DNA of 64,000 bases, taken from positions 2,384,855 through 2,448,854 of the forward strand of contig NW_015622544.1 in the NCBI RefSeq assembly GCF_000835495.1, in the 5' to 3' direction. This document shows, in pieces, positions 1-11,654 of the stretch. The notes below the pieces were generated by a model. That model saw nothing but the letters and a program-made list of their open reading frames with translations, was not told the DNA's origin and made no database searches. Source of the stretch: Cladophialophora immunda. Lineage: Eukaryota > Ascomycota > Eurotiomycetes > Chaetothyriales > Herpotrichiellaceae. The position numbers and the translations under genes are program-made. The stretch's first letter is position 1. Each line of letters begins with the position of its first letter.

Positions 1-145
1 ATGTTCTGTCTAGGCTGGTGTCGACTTTGGGTTACACACTGGTGGACGTCCAACCCAAGTCTCATTTCTCGCCCCCAATTCGGCTCGACCTCTTCTCCAT
101 CTTTGACATTGACATTGTCTCTGCCGGCCTTGGCCTAGTACAGCC

Positions 146-958
146 ATGGATTTGCTAGCTACTGTCAGGAAGGAGGGGTCGCGAGGGGGACGCGGAGAGT
201 TCAAGTGGTCCGATGTCGAAGGCTCCTCTCACCGGGAAAATTATCTCGGGCACTCACTGATGGCCCCTGTCGGTCGCTGGCAGAAAGGCCGTGATCTCAC
301 CTGGTACGCTAAAGCAGACGCAGACTCACAAGGCGACGAAGATGCCGCTGCCAAAGCAGCAAGAGAACGGAAAGAGGAGATCCAGCGAGTCAAACAGGCT
401 GAGGAAGATGCTCTCGCCCGCGCTCTTGGGTTGCCAGTGCCTCAACGGAACAATCCACACATGGACGAGCTAGGGACTCGACGCGAGGTTGACAACGTTC
501 TGAAAGAGGCTGCAGTGGGCGAGGATGCAGCGTCTTCCAGGGGTGTTGGTTATGGGCGAATGGCAGGGGGCTCGGCTATGAATGAGGGGAAAACCAGTGC
601 CACTGAACGCCTTGAAGGTACTGTCTCAAATCAGGACAAGGAGCTTCAGTATGCTCTCAAGGAATACAGGCGCCGTCATGGCGAGCGACGACACAGAAGC
701 CGGAGCCGGAGCAGCCATCGTCACAGAGACAGTCGCCACAGAAGACATCGGGACGACCGCCATCGACATAGAGAGCGCCAATCGAGGTCGCCACGGCGTA
801 ACAAATCTGACCGTGTGAGATCAAAATCAGCTTCGCCACCTCGAGAACGTGATCATCATCGCCGAGAGCGATCCAGAAGTACCTCTCGATCGAGACGGCG
901 TCCCGAAGGACACCGGGGTGACAGGGATAGAAGATACGAACAAGGTGGACGACGCTGA
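146..958 (+). CDS. MMtag-domain protein with C-terminal RS/RH-rich tail
   Basis: Uninterrupted 270-residue protein. Residues 1 to about 75 match the MMtag domain (multiple myeloma tumor-associated protein 2 family): a conserved start MDLLATVRKEGSRGG, then FKWSDV, RENYLGHSLMAPVGRWQKG and RDLTWYAK. A charged helical stretch follows (about 60-95, rich in Ala, Arg, Lys, Glu). From about residue 170 to the end the protein is dominated by Arg-Ser, Arg-His and Arg-Asp dipeptides, as in splicing-associated nuclear proteins. The family is nuclear and phosphorylated, and its molecular role is not settled; association with pre-mRNA processing is an inference from the RS tail. The start is the family-conserved Met. 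It runs convergently into the dehydrogenase gene, with only 76 bp between the stops. Family call is firm, function is not. Confidence 0.93.
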   Translation: MDLLATVRKEGSRGGRGEFKWSDVEGSSHRENYLGHSLMAPVGRWQKGRDLTWYAKADADSQGDEDAAAKAARERKEEIQRVKQAEEDALARALGLPVPQRNNPHMDELGTRREVDNVLKEAAVGEDAASSRGVGYGRMAGGSAMNEGKTSATERLEGTVSNQDKELQYALKEYRRRHGERRHRSRSRSSHRHRDSRHRRHRDDRHRHRERQSRSPRRNKSDRVRSKSASPPRERDHHRRERSRSTSRSRRRPEGHRGDRDRRYEQGGRR

Positions 959-1034
959 ATCCTGATTGCTTGAAAGCACCCAGGAAAGTGTTTCCGGAAT
1001 TGAATGCATGCAGCTGCCCAAGACAAAACTTCTG

Positions 1035-2326
1035 CTATCTCAAGCCTAATGAAGCATCGAAGATGTCGCTCTCAAGATCCTTGATGTCCACGTCTACGAT
1101 ACTGGCTGCACGTGCAGGTCCACCAACCCCCTGCCGTGCGACAATATCGGCTGATGCACTGGTATCGACAAATTCCTCCAGCTCCTCGCTCACTGTTTTC
1201 AGCTTCTCCTTCACGCTAGCCACTCCCTCGACCCCGACAATGTGACGGGCAGGTGGGTTTTCATGGCCACCAATTGCTGTCAACGCATGGACAGTCTCTG
1301 CAATCAATTTTTCTGTATGTGCATGACTAAGAGGTGGATACAAGCTGACTACCTCGTCACGACTGAGGAGGTAAGGCCCGCTCTGCCTCTCGGCTTCCGA
1401 CGAAGGCGACTGAATTTCTGTCTCGGGCGGAGGAGGATATTGGGCACGAATACCAGGCAGGCGATTCAGTAAGCCATCCAAGATCCCTCGAAATATTGGA
1501 GCTGTGTGACCAAATTCTCGGGTATAGGCCTTCATTGGCGGTGCTGAAGTGATCTTGTTGGTTAAGATTCCGATCTCGACGCTCGCTTGGACAATCGTCA
1601 ATTTAATGTTGAAGGGCGCAATCTCATAGGCGATGCTATCACAAAAGCCTTCCAATGCCCACCCAGACGCACAATACATACTCAACCCTGGTGTCCCAAG
1701 ATGACCTGTGATGCCGGTGAGGGCAATGATGTGACCATTCATTTGTGAGCGCATTTGGGGGATGACGGCTTTGATGATATTCATCGGACCGAAGAAATTC
1801 TTCTCGAACTGATCTCGCACCAGCGTCAGGGTCCGAGAACTGGCTGAAAGTTCTTCGACAGTCCCAATCACTGCTTCACTAGTACAGCAAAAGAGGATGT
1901 CGATCTTTCGAAAGGTATGCACGGCCTCTGCAACGGCCGCCTGACACTGTCCAACTACCCTGTCTCCGAGTCAACCCCAGCTATCTTGTAGCGGAAAGAT
2001 GCATATAGAACTCAAGTCGCATAATGTCAATTTGTAAAATGCAGTACTGCATACCTGATATCTAGGGCCACCACTTTTAGCCGCTCCTTCATCCCAGGTG
2101 TTCGTCCAACCTGGGAGAGGAACCTCTTGAACTCTTGACTCCGAGCCCCGTCATTCTCAAACTCAGCTTGAATGATGCCGGACACAACATAGTCACCGTG
2201 ATCAAGCACCTGGCGGGCAGTCGATATGCCAATTGGAGAGTCTCCTGAGGTCAAGAGCCACACTCGGGGAGCATTATGTGTTGGAAATTGAGGGTTTGGA
2301 GTGCCCACCGAGCCGCCATTTGCCAT
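1035..2326 (-). CDS. Degenerate short-chain dehydrogenase/reductase (SDR fold), probable pseudoenzyme
   Basis: Two exons, 2326-2055 and 1959-1035, give 398 residues; the 95-bp intron (2054-1960) starts GTATGC and ends CAG, with codon phase 2 restored as Arg. The N-terminal strand RVWLLTSGDSPIG aligns with the SDR cofactor loop TGxxxGIG, but two of its three glycines are replaced. The NNAG position reads CCTS. The active-site block MYCASGWALEG keeps Tyr, but the YxxxK lysine is Gly, and the Ser expected 13 residues before the Tyr is also Gly. The rest (EIAPFNIKLTIVQ) is typical of fungal SDR proteins. The fold is therefore recognisable, while oxidoreductase chemistry looks lost. The C-terminal third has no SDR similarity that I recognise. 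It is divergent from the CLPTM1 gene, about 390 bp apart. A cofactor-binding or scaffold role is possible but unproven. Confidence 0.85.
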
Positions 2327-2716
2327 CGATGCGCGTAACGTGAGTCTCTCGTCTGATCATTGCGTCCTAGGACGCCATATGCGATGCCTCGTCGAGGAGA
2401 TCTTCAGCTGGCAGTAGTAGCAGCAGTACGAGGCGAACAATCCAATCGAAAACGCAGGTTCTGGCAAATATCAGAGGAAGCAAGTCGTGGTCAGGAATGA
2501 CGGGTTCATTGGCCCCCAGATCGCAGTCACATATCAATGCCAAGGCCCCGCCGCGTCCGGATCAACAAAATTCCGTATATCCCACCGGCCGAACCGCGGC
2601 CCACTTAGACCGAACCAGCCTCTCGATCGCAGGTGGTAGATCTTGTCTGCCACTCTGTCCAAGACAAGCCCTATCCTCTGCTCCAAATCTATCGGCAAAG
2701 GCTCTGTCAATTCATA
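2327..2716. promoter_or_regulatory. Shared divergent promoter region between the SDR and CLPTM1 genes
   Basis: This 390-bp stretch separates two start codons facing away from each other, so it must hold both promoters. It contains short CAG/TAG-rich runs near 2410-2425 and GC-rich sequence near 2545-2610. I see no convincing TATA box and no other gene. Confidence 0.5.
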
Positions 2717-4738
2717 ATGCCGGAGTCTAGAGGCAGCGGCACCCCTGCCGCAAGGGAGGAACAAGGGGGAAAGGTGAGAGAATCCGATTGACGGCAGAAT
2801 CTACCACGAGTCCTGACATATTTGTAGTCGATGTTCCAGACGATTGTTCAAGGTCTCGCCATATTCATGCTCACACAGTTTGTTGTGAACCAATTCTTTG
2901 GCTCAAAGTCACAGACTGGCGAAGGCGCCGCTGCAACCAAGCAAAATGTCAATTTCGATGAACGAGCCGATGTAACCGCCCTCACAAACTATTCGGTGAT
3001 TCCTCAAAACATTGCGCCGATATGGCCAGACAACAGTGTCGTCGACATTCGAATGTACGTGTCTCCGCGTGACACACTTCCTCCCCTGTCAACCGTGTCA
3101 AAGGATAGCCTCGTACTGGACGAGAAGAGCTTTGGGATAGGAAATTATGAGGAAAACCGAGAGGTGCATACCCAAATCGCGATCCCAACAGAGGTACAGC
3201 ACAACGGGACATTATGGGCCCATTTCTATGTCGCCCTAGCAGGCAGCGAGTTTGACCCAACAAGCCCGAACTACGATGCACATAAAGCAACTCACTTCAA
3301 ACGGCCGCTGAACCAGTTCCTCCCAAAGAAAAAGGCCCGTAAGTTGAAGAACCTGCTGGAGAAGAGCGAGGGGCCAGAAGAAGAGGAAGCGGAAGAACCG
3401 CAGGGAGTGCAGATTGGTTCTTATTACCATCCCAACTTCACGGTCGCTGTGGTCCCAAACACGGGCGTGCAAAACTGGCGTCAAATGCACCCCGCGCTGC
3501 GCAAGAACATTGTCCTCGAACCGACGGGTCAGCGAGATGCTTCCGGCCAAAATGGTTGGTATTATCCCGTTGTCTTCCTCAATACATTCTGGCAATTGCG
3601 CAGCCACATGACTGAACTCAACGACACCGTCAAAGAAATGCCCCTCAACATCCAGCTTTACAACTTGGCCAGTTGGAAATATAACCTGCTGGCTTCCATT
3701 GACGAGGGCATGAAACAAAATCAAGCCCAAGCTGCGAGCGGTGCGCCGATGCCCGGTGGCGGTGATGGCAGCGAGTTCGAGAAATTCAAGGAAATCCTGC
3801 TGGATACCAACGCCTACTTGCTAGGGACGACCTTCGTCGTCAGCATCCTTCACATGGTCTTCGAGGGCCTCGCATTCAAAAATGACATTTCCCACTGGCG
3901 GAAGAAGAAGGACAACGTGGGCACATCGGTGCGGACGATCCTAGCGAACGTCTTCATGCAAACCATCATCTTCTTGTATTTGGTAGACAATTCGGAGAAC
4001 ACCTCGTGGATGATCCTCGCCTCGCAGGGCTTCGGTATTGTTCTTGAAGCCTGGAAGATCACCAAGACTGTTGACGTGCGCCTGCGCGAACCCGGCCCGG
4101 ATTCGAAGTTCAAGAACATTTTGCCTTACGTGGTTGTTTTTGAAGACAAACACAAACTCACCGAGAAAGAACGGCAAACACAAGAGTACGACCAAATTGC
4201 TTTCCGGTATTTATACATCGTTGCCGTGCCACTACTGCTCGCATACGCGGCCTACAGCCTTATCTATGAGTCGCACAAGTCATGGTACAGCTTCGTGATC
4301 GAGACGTTGGTGGGATCGGTATATGCTTACGGATTTCTCATGATGGTGCCTTCGCTGTACATCAATTATAGGCTGAAGTCTGTCGCGCACATGCCCAGCA
4401 AGGCCCTGATGTACAAATTCTTGAATACGTTTATCGACGATCTGTTCGCGTTCACGATCCGCATGCCGATTCTACACCGTCTGGCTACGTTGCGTGACGA
4501 CGTCATCTTCTTTGTCTGGCTGTATCAAAAGTACAAGTACAAGGTCGACTATACGAGAGTCAACGAGTTCGGGCAAGGCGGCGAGGACGAGGAGGAAGAA
4601 GGGGAGGAGGCGAAGAAGGGGGACGGCAAGACGCCGAAGGCGCTCGAGGGGCAGGACACCAAGGAGGTGAAGCCCTCCGCTCCCGTCTCGAGTGCGAGTG
4701 GAGCTCAGGCCAACGCGGGCGCGAAGAAGAGAAAGTAG
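2717..4738 (+). CDS. CLPTM1-family multipass membrane protein
   Basis: Two exons, 2717-2773 and 2828-4738, encode 655 residues. The 54-bp intron (GTGAGA...TTTGTAG) falls between Lys19 and Ser20 in phase 0, which adds a polar N-terminus (MPESRGSGTPAAREEQ) before the first hydrophobic segment. Domain order follows the CLPTM1 family (cleft lip and palate transmembrane protein 1, CLPTM1L): one membrane segment near 21-44, a lumenal beta-rich region to about 340, then a cluster of membrane segments (about 350-370, 389-407, 479-500 and 507-530), and the conserved block around YKFLNTFIDDLFAF and DDVIFFVWLYQ(K)YKY. The tail is acidic then lysine-rich (EEEEEGEEAKKG, ending KKRK). Family members reside in the ER/Golgi and have been linked to receptor assembly and lipid scrambling; the role in fungi is not established. 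Length fits the family. Confidence 0.95.
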
Positions 4739-5475
4739 CCGAGCGGCGTGTCGATCACTTCCTTCTGGACAGCAGGTCACGCCTGGTCACACCACGGGGT
4801 CCGAGTCGCCTACCAGGAGAGAATGAAAGGACCATGCCGGGGAGGGTGGAGAGGGAGGATGGGAGGGAGCGTCGGGCAATGACGTCCCTGTACAGCAAAA
4901 GTCAACCTGGAAGGCCTTGTTGCTTGTAATATTCTACATTGGTTCTACGCCATGCGAGCAGCAAGAGAGAGGAAGAGAGAGAGGGGGAGACAGAGAGAGA
5001 GTCATCTAGCCTGGTCTGGTCCACATCCAGTTCACCACCCAGTTCACTTCTGGTTCCTTGTCTCGGAAAATCAAAAATCCCCATGGTCCCACAATCCCAG
5101 TTCCAGTTGCCTACCTATCCCGAGCGAGGAAATTTGTCAACTTCTGCCCACGGCTGATTCCTGAACGTTTCTCTGGGCTCAACTTCCACAGCTAGTGAAT
5201 CGGGCTGGGCCTCATCAGGAAAGGGGAGGGCGTCGAGGATATGACCCTCTTAAATCCCCTGTCGGGCAACATTGGGGCACTGGTGCACACGAGATCAGAG
5301 GGCCCTTTGCAAGCATGCAGCTTGTTTGTGTGAAAGAAAATGAGACGGACCAACCAACGATCAAAAGGGCGCTCCAGGGAAGAGAAAAGAAGAGAGAAGG
5401 GGGAGGTGGGTGGGTGGGTGGACTCGAGGGGGTCGAATCCTGATTCCTGGCATGAAAGCGAAATACGCCAAACAA

Positions 5476-5550
5476 CCCAAGTACCTCAGTACCCAAGTAC
5501 CTCAGTGTCGTCCCCCTACGTTACGGAAAGAATACGGAAAGAATACGGAG
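5476..5550. repeat. Two adjacent short tandem repeats
   Basis: A 16-bp unit (CCCAAGTACCTCAGTA) occurs twice in tandem at 5476-5506 with one terminal mismatch. Just after it, an 11-bp unit (TACGGAAAGAA) occurs twice plus a partial third copy at 5522-5550, ending TACGGAGTAC. Confidence 0.9.
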
Positions 5551-6330
5551 TACTACCCATCTTTTTCAGCGGAGGTAAGTATCTAACTAACCCAGCAAGT
5601 AAGTCAACAATCCCGAGCACATGGTCCATGGGCACCTCTTCTACCCCGAATGGATGAATGAATGATTGATTGGACGTGAGATGAATGAGAGCGCGAGCCA
5701 GGCAGCGAGACTGGGCTGGCACGCAACGGGTTGGACAAGGACCAGATCATCTGGCAAGAGGACAAGAGGCACTGTTTTGTTTTGTTCTGTTTTTCCGACC
5801 CTTTTTTTTTTCTCTTCATTTTCCTTTTTCAACTGGCATAGCTATGCATGTCTTTGCGCCTACAGGGGCCCGCCTGTTTGATCACTGTCTCCTCGTCTCG
5901 CCACCAATCACGACCTCCATCTCCTCTCCCTTGTGGTTGATTGGGTCCGTCTTTTTTCCTTCTCGAGGCTTTGCGATACAGATTTCCTGACCAGGGGAGG
6001 GGTGTTTTGGGCAATTTGATCACACGGTGAAGGAAAAGGGGGCGCATTGGTACAAGGCACGTGGCACAGCACAGCAAAACGCCGCACAAGGCGACCGACA
6101 GGGAAAAAGGCGGCCGACTCCCTGCATACAGGACATGCCGGAATGCAAATGAAAATGATACATCGAAAAATGGGAGGGAGGAGACGAAACCAGGCGAAAC
6201 ACCAGGGGAATTGGGAATTGGGACCGAGATCCAAAAAGGGGTGAAAATGGCAGTTGCCTATCAGTTCTCTTGCTTTGTCTCCTCCTACCTTCTTCTGTGT
6301 TACTTGCAACTTGCAACTTGCTCGGGCTTT

Positions 6331-6378
6331 GTCTTGTCTTGTCTTGCCCTGCCCTGCCCTGTCTTGCCTTGTCTTTGC
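6331..6378. repeat. CTTGT/CCTGC pentanucleotide-like pyrimidine repeat
   Basis: Imperfect runs of TCTTG followed by CCCTG units make a C/T-rich tract on the plus strand. The neighbouring 6302-6320 repeats the heptamer ACTTGCA. Confidence 0.85.
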
Positions 6379-7601
6379 CCCGCAGATTTTCTTCTCTGCT
6401 TGCGCTGGCGTCTTTCCTGTTGGCACTTCTGGCTCTTGCAGTCTTCGTCCTCGAAAAGGCAAAGTGGAACAAGGTCCACAGACCGACAAACAGGCAGCCA
6501 GACAGGGCACTGAGGGCAGGTAGGCAGACAGGTCGAACAAGACGCAGATACGCAGATGCGGTGCATTCAGCATTCACAGGGCAGAGCAAAGCAAAATCGC
6601 GATATTAGCCAAGGCCTTCAGATCTCATTCGCTGGGTCGTATGCGACAAGGGAAAAGGCTCTCGCTCTAAACCCAAAGACAAAAGACGACGAGTGATTGT
6701 GACCAAGGGCACAGACCATGCCCGCTTCTCTGGATCTCATTCCGATGGGCGAGCATTTGCGTTCTCCAGAAAAAGGGACAGACACAGGCTCCGCTGCAGT
6801 CTCGGTTTCGCCGTCTCCGACGCCTTACTCGTCTACTTGCCTGGAGACATCCTCGAGGAAGTTTCACTAGTTCTGAGCGTGCAGGCCAAAGGGTACAGCC
6901 AGGGAACAGGATGGTCATCGGGTGGGAAAGTCCCAGAGCGTCAGCACCGCACAAGCAAGCAAGAAATAGTATCTTCCTCGGAGCGACATGTGCTGAATCC
7001 CTTTTGGTCGCACGTCGAGTCCTTCCCATCAGGCTTCTGGCCCAGGTGACAGAGCAAGAGATAGATGCCTGTCCACCACGGCCCATTCGGAGTCGTTGGC
7101 GACAGATCCTTGCATGCCTCTGGTGTTTCGGCAGTCCCAATGCGGCACCGACGAGCATCAGCGCTCGTGTCCATGACTCCCATGAATCGCGGGTACCTCT
7201 TCGCTCTCCCTTGGTGGCGGTCTCTCCTATATTCTCGCTTAGAGCCTCTGGCAGTCTTCTGACCCGTGTCGCGCTCATTCTTCTCTTTTCAGTCTTAGAC
7301 CTAACCGGTGAGCCATTAATTAGCTCTCGCTGGCGAGATTATTAAAATTCGAGACCATGCAGTGTGGCGCCAGAGGACATTGGCTATAGCAAAGGCTAGA
7401 CTCCCTTTGCTGACCGGTCTGCATTTACAATCGGCACCATCTCCGAACGGCCATGCACGATGACATGTGCTGTCGGGACATTGAGTCCAGTCCCGCTGAA
7501 CCAGTCTGGCGGCTCTGTTAGCAACTTCTTGACCCGCTCCCAGGTCTACGAGACACAAAGTGGGTGAGGAAAGATGGGCGATGGCCTATTTCCAGTCAAC
7601 C

Positions 7602-8351
7602 CTAGTGTCCATTCTGAAGAAGACCGACCCTTTCGCTGTTGGCCGTCAACACAGGCGCTTCTGATAACCACTTTGGAAGGCTGCTAGCGTTGGCTGGTCC
7701 AAGTTTCTCGCAGACCTTTTGGGTGACCAGTGCGGGACCGTGATAAGTAGGCCACCTCTGTTGGAAGTGCCAAATCCGTCCAAAGACCCTCGTACATTCC
7801 ATGATGCAGGCGGCTCTATAGCGCTGCTCGACCTTGTGGGAATGTGCTCCCTGGGACTCAGCTCCTTTCAACAAGTCAGTCATGGTAGCCACGGCGGCAT
7901 AGCCTCTGCTGGGACACCGGTACGAGTTATTTGCGTCTGATGTCTGGTCACTGGCTTCTCGCATGCGGCGTGCTATTGTGATTGCCTTCAGGGCTGCCCC
8001 AGAATGGGCTCGGTTCGTGCCCTGCAATGCATGTATCACAATTGATACTGCCCCGTCGTCGACCCAGGATGAGCCGGTGGTCCTGCTTACAGACACCCAT
8101 GGTTGTGAATGTATGAAAGCGTCCCAAATACAAGTCAGCTGTCCTTTCGTATCTGTGTGGCTGCGTTCCCAGCTTTCCCACAACGCCCTAGGCCAACTGC
8201 CGGGCGGTCCCCTGGCCAGGTCTGCGGTGGGTTCACTCTGTTGTTGCCGGTAGGATGCCATGTTCCGTTGAAGATGATTTGTGTTGTACCCCTCCATGTG
8301 ATTTGCTCCTGCTAATTCCACCCACCTGGGTTGAAGAAGACTCCCATCCAT
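7602..8351 (-). CDS. Hypothetical open frame, 249 codons
   Basis: An ATG-initiated open frame of 249 codons in an otherwise barren interval. The composition is balanced rather than repetitive, with the sort of Ala/Arg/Glu/Trp mix seen in real proteins (for example around VEQRYRAACIMECTRVFGRI). I recognise no domain, signal peptide, membrane segment or motif. Third-position bias is weak, so a chance frame or a decayed gene is nearly as likely as a functional one. No intron was needed or seen. It sits upstream of the zinc-ribbon trio on the same strand, which may be coincidence. Confidence 0.25.
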   Translation of the reverse strand: MDGSLLQPRWVELAGANHMEGYNTNHLQRNMASYRQQQSEPTADLARGPPGSWPRALWESWERSHTDTKGQLTCIWDAFIHSQPWVSVSRTTGSSWVDDGAVSIVIHALQGTNRAHSGAALKAITIARRMREASDQTSDANNSYRCPSRGYAAVATMTDLLKGAESQGAHSHKVEQRYRAACIMECTRVFGRIWHFQQRWPTYHGPALVTQKVCEKLGPANASSLPKWLSEAPVLTANSERVGLLQNGH

Positions 8352-9631
8352 CCATCAGGTCATGCAAGGCTGCCGGTGGCTTGGGTGTGTCGGGGCCAGT
8401 TTGGCCGGTTCAAATGGCCTTTGGTCTCCCAGCACCGTGCCACCGGCCCCTCCTGACCAGCGACGGTCTTGTTGCTCCTTCATTGGCCCTTCTGTTACCC
8501 AATGTTCAGGAGTTACAGGCGGTAAGGCCGTTTCTTGTCCTGATCAACCGGCTAATGCAGCCGCACGGGCCATACCGTGCAAATGAAAGACTTCAGGAGC
8601 TGCGCTTTGCCGCTGGCTGCCCAGTCAGAGGGCAGAAGAGACGACCACGAGCGACACGGCACGAAGACGAGGGGGGGTGAAACGCTCCGCTTTGCATAAG
8701 GGCGGTCAGGGTGGGTTGACGCTGTCCAGTGTGGGTGGCGATCGGTTGCCTCTTCTTCCCCCCTTACCCATGCTACCATAACACAAGTATCGAGGTCTCC
8801 ACATGTGGCTGAGACTTGGGATGGACAATTAGTCTGGAAAGTCCCGTCCCATCTGGGCCCTGAGCAACGAAAATGTCGAAGTCGAGACTGAATGAATCGT
8901 TGATGGTGGATCAGAGACTGGCGCAGACCCTCCTGCGCGGGTCGAAGCCACTGGTTGCGCGGGAGCAACGGGCATTCCTGGCAAGAAGAATCACAACCAA
9001 ACGCCTATGCGGCAGGTGCAATGAAACAATGTCTTGTTGGCAGGCATAAACAAAGGTGAGCACAAGCTCCTGTGGCGAGGACTCTTGAGGAATACAAACG
9101 TGTCAATTGGTACAGAAAATATTATATTCGTTAATGGTTCCAGGAGAAGATTAGTTGATTGATCCCATTGCTAACACATTATCGAAGATGACACTTGACA
9201 CCACTAAAGCCAGGCTCTCAAAACATGCAAACAGCAATAAGTAGCAGTCACATACAAGCTTTCTGGCAGAAGAAGATGCCACTGGAATATCGGACACAAC
9301 CTGCTCTTGCGAATGCAGCTTTGATGCTAATCCTCCAAACACCGACGATGAACCAGAGGGGGCGGGTAGGGTGGAAGCAAAGACATGCCGCCTCCAGGGC
9401 GACACGGAATTGTTGGGCATGTGGAAGATGTTGTGGTTTGTGAATGGAGAGGGGGCAACGGACGCGCCCAGTGTGGCCCGTAGGAAGTCGATTGCGGTCC
9501 TAAAAATGCTTGTGTCGTAGAGGGAGAGTGATCGTTCACTGATCCTGGCAATATCAGTACACGGCGGTGAAAAGCAGCAAAGGCTATGCTTATCGTACCG
9601 CGGGGAATCGTTGCTGTGTCCTCTCCTTTGT

Positions 9632-9820
9632 TCAGTTTGCTCTTCTCTCTCCGGGCTTGATATAGGTCGGCTCGCAACAAGTGTCTCGAGTGTGACTGCA
9701 TTTGGAGCACTTCCCGTGCAGGTCCCATATCTGAGGGTCCTTGAGGATGTCGTCTGGCCGGCTGCATTGGCAGCAGTACCAAAAATTTGCTGGGACGGAT
9801 TTGCCTTTGCTAGGAGGCAT
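9632..9820 (-). CDS. Small Cys-rich zinc-ribbon-like protein, copy A
   Basis: Encodes 62 residues from the Met at 9820, chosen because it leaves a 13-residue leader before the motif, as in the two sister genes; an in-frame Met ten codons upstream is possible. The core is FWYCCQC, then 18 residues, then CSKCSHTRDTCC. The W-x-C-C-x-C start followed by C-x2-C is shared with copies B and C and resembles the opening of RanBP2-type zinc ribbons (W-x-C-x2-C ... C-x2-C). The inter-knuckle loop is longer here and the last cysteine pair is CC rather than C-x2-C, making this the most divergent copy. No signal peptide or membrane segment. A structural zinc site is inferred; biological role unknown. Further exons downstream cannot be excluded. 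Confidence 0.6.
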   Translation of the reverse strand: MPPSKGKSVPANFWYCCQCSRPDDILKDPQIWDLHGKCSKCSHTRDTCCEPTYIKPGERRAN

Positions 9821-11654
9821 GATGGAGGAGATCTTCGGGGGATTCAACAAACAAGTGCTCTGTAAGGCGAGGTGATGTCCCGCGATCGGTCAAGGCGAGA
9901 CGGGTTGATTCTATGAGAAAGAGCACAGGGTGATTGATGCCACTGCTCCCCCAGTCTCCCTGAGCTCTTTACTATAAAGCATATTCTGCTGGCAGCCCGT
10001 GGTGGGTCTATCGTGAACACCCCTGCCCGACCGGAAAAGCGCTATAGGGAGCACCGCAGGAAATCCCTGTCCGTACCCTTCATTGGAGAACCATCTGACC
10101 ATTTGGGAGCATCACTTCATCAAGAAATGTTTCAAGTACCACAACTGTGCGCCTTCCAGCTCAGGGGCGCTCCGGAAGCCCGAGTCCTCAAAATACCTGG
10201 GTTGCCTGGTTGCCTTTCATCTCCAGAAAGTCCATGTTTCCAACCACAGAATTTTGAGAACTTTCAGCACGTTGAGGGACACAGGAGTCGCCTGAGGCAG
10301 GAAGTTATGATGACTAGGGGCATGGGAAAAGGGCCACTTAGCCGATGCAAGACTGGTCGGTATGCGTCCAGAGAGCAGGGCGAATGGAAGTAAGCAGTGT
10401 CGTTGTCATCTGGGGCATACGTACCTCCACTTGACGGCTGTCCACAAGCGAGGGTCTTTGGTTTCCTCCTTCTAGTCGTGAGGTCAGGTGGTAAGCAGCT
10501 CTGGGATGGCTCAAGGACAGCCATCGTCACCGAGTCTCCATTTTGGCTTTGATGCAGCGTCTCCGTCCTTAGCCCAGGCTTAGAGCCATGAGGACGATGG
10601 CCCTCGGGAGCAGCCCAGCGGAGGCCCTGGTCACCACGTTTTCAAATACTTAGTGCGGCAGAGGCTGTTAGTAGAAAGATCGACATCGTTTGGGCGGGTG
10701 ACTTTTTTGAAGCTTGCCCGTAGATGGCTGACGCCGACGGAGAAAAAAACGCAAGGCCTGTGAGATATTGTCCAAACCCAAGGCAGAATGGTTTGGTTCA
10801 TGGAGATTGGCTGGACCGTATACACAGTCGTCGTCGCCAAGCAACATCTGCAGGAAGGCATGAACTATAGTAGAATAAAGAGTTTGGCGAACGCGACTCC
10901 CCCGGTTGAGAGGTGAAGCCGACTCCTCGGGCGCCGTTCGGCTGAACAGCAGAATCAAGTAAGCGGACGCGGAGGCGAGATAAGGAAGAGAGATGGGAGG
11001 CAGACTCAGGCTGGGGAACATGCAAGATGATGAATGCCGTCGAGTGTCCAACGCTCCAATCGGAAAGGATCTTCGTAACTCAGGCCACGAAGCACGTCAG
11101 TATACCGCGAGATACCGTAAGGATGGTTTTCAACAAAAGTCCCAACCCCACGAAAAGGCTGGCGCATATTTTTGGTCGTATGCATCTGTCGATTGCGGAG
11201 GAGCTAATCCACAGAGACAAGCTGAAAGTTTAGACATTGTGGTTCTGGCCAAGTACAAACCCAGCCAGAGGTGGGCGCTCTAAGCGGACTGGTTCCGGCG
11301 TTGTTTGGAAAGAAAGAGAAAAAAAAAGCAGAAGCCCAGGAAACGCGTGTCTTTGAAAAGGGCTGTAACGCTCGGTATTGTATCGCACACCCAGAACTCC
11401 ATCCTCTGACGTCCAGTTGTGTTCAGAACACGACCATCCCATCGAGATCCTGCCATTTCCAACTCTTTAGTCTGTCCATGACAGAGCCCATGATGCACTG
11501 AAAGATCGGCATAAGTCGAGGTTGCTGCAAGGTTGCTGATTGGAAGTCTGGTTGAGCTTGCTGGAGGCCGTCTTGGGCACATTAGCAGGGTCCAGAGCGC
11601 TCTATCAAGAGAGATCGTACCGGTAAGAGGGAGGGAAGATGAGAGCCCAGCGTG
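9821..11654. other. Spacer between zinc-ribbon copies A and B
   Basis: About 1.8 kb with no gene I can support. Open frames of 60-130 codons on both strands translate to unrecognisable, inconsistent sequences. A possible downstream exon for copy B lies at about 11450-11570 on the minus strand. Confidence 0.5.

Larger units (their letters stand above)
4739..9631. other. Gene-poor interval with low-complexity tracts
   Basis: No convincing conserved gene was found over about 4.9 kb. It holds a purine-rich GA tract (about 4950-5005), tandem repeats near 5.5 kb, and pyrimidine-rich runs near 5790-5840 and 6310-6385. Several open frames exist on both strands, but their translations are compositionally biased or unrecognisable; the best is listed separately at 7602-8351. 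Confidence 0.6.

Noticed and set aside
5908..6608. Long open frames on both strands around 6.0-6.6 kb
   Set aside because: They arise from TCTTG/CCCTG repeats that lack stops in several frames.
6667..7278. 203-codon minus-strand frame
   Set aside because: Contains a run of nine Arg/Arg-rich codons from a simple repeat and no protein-like blocks; probably chance.
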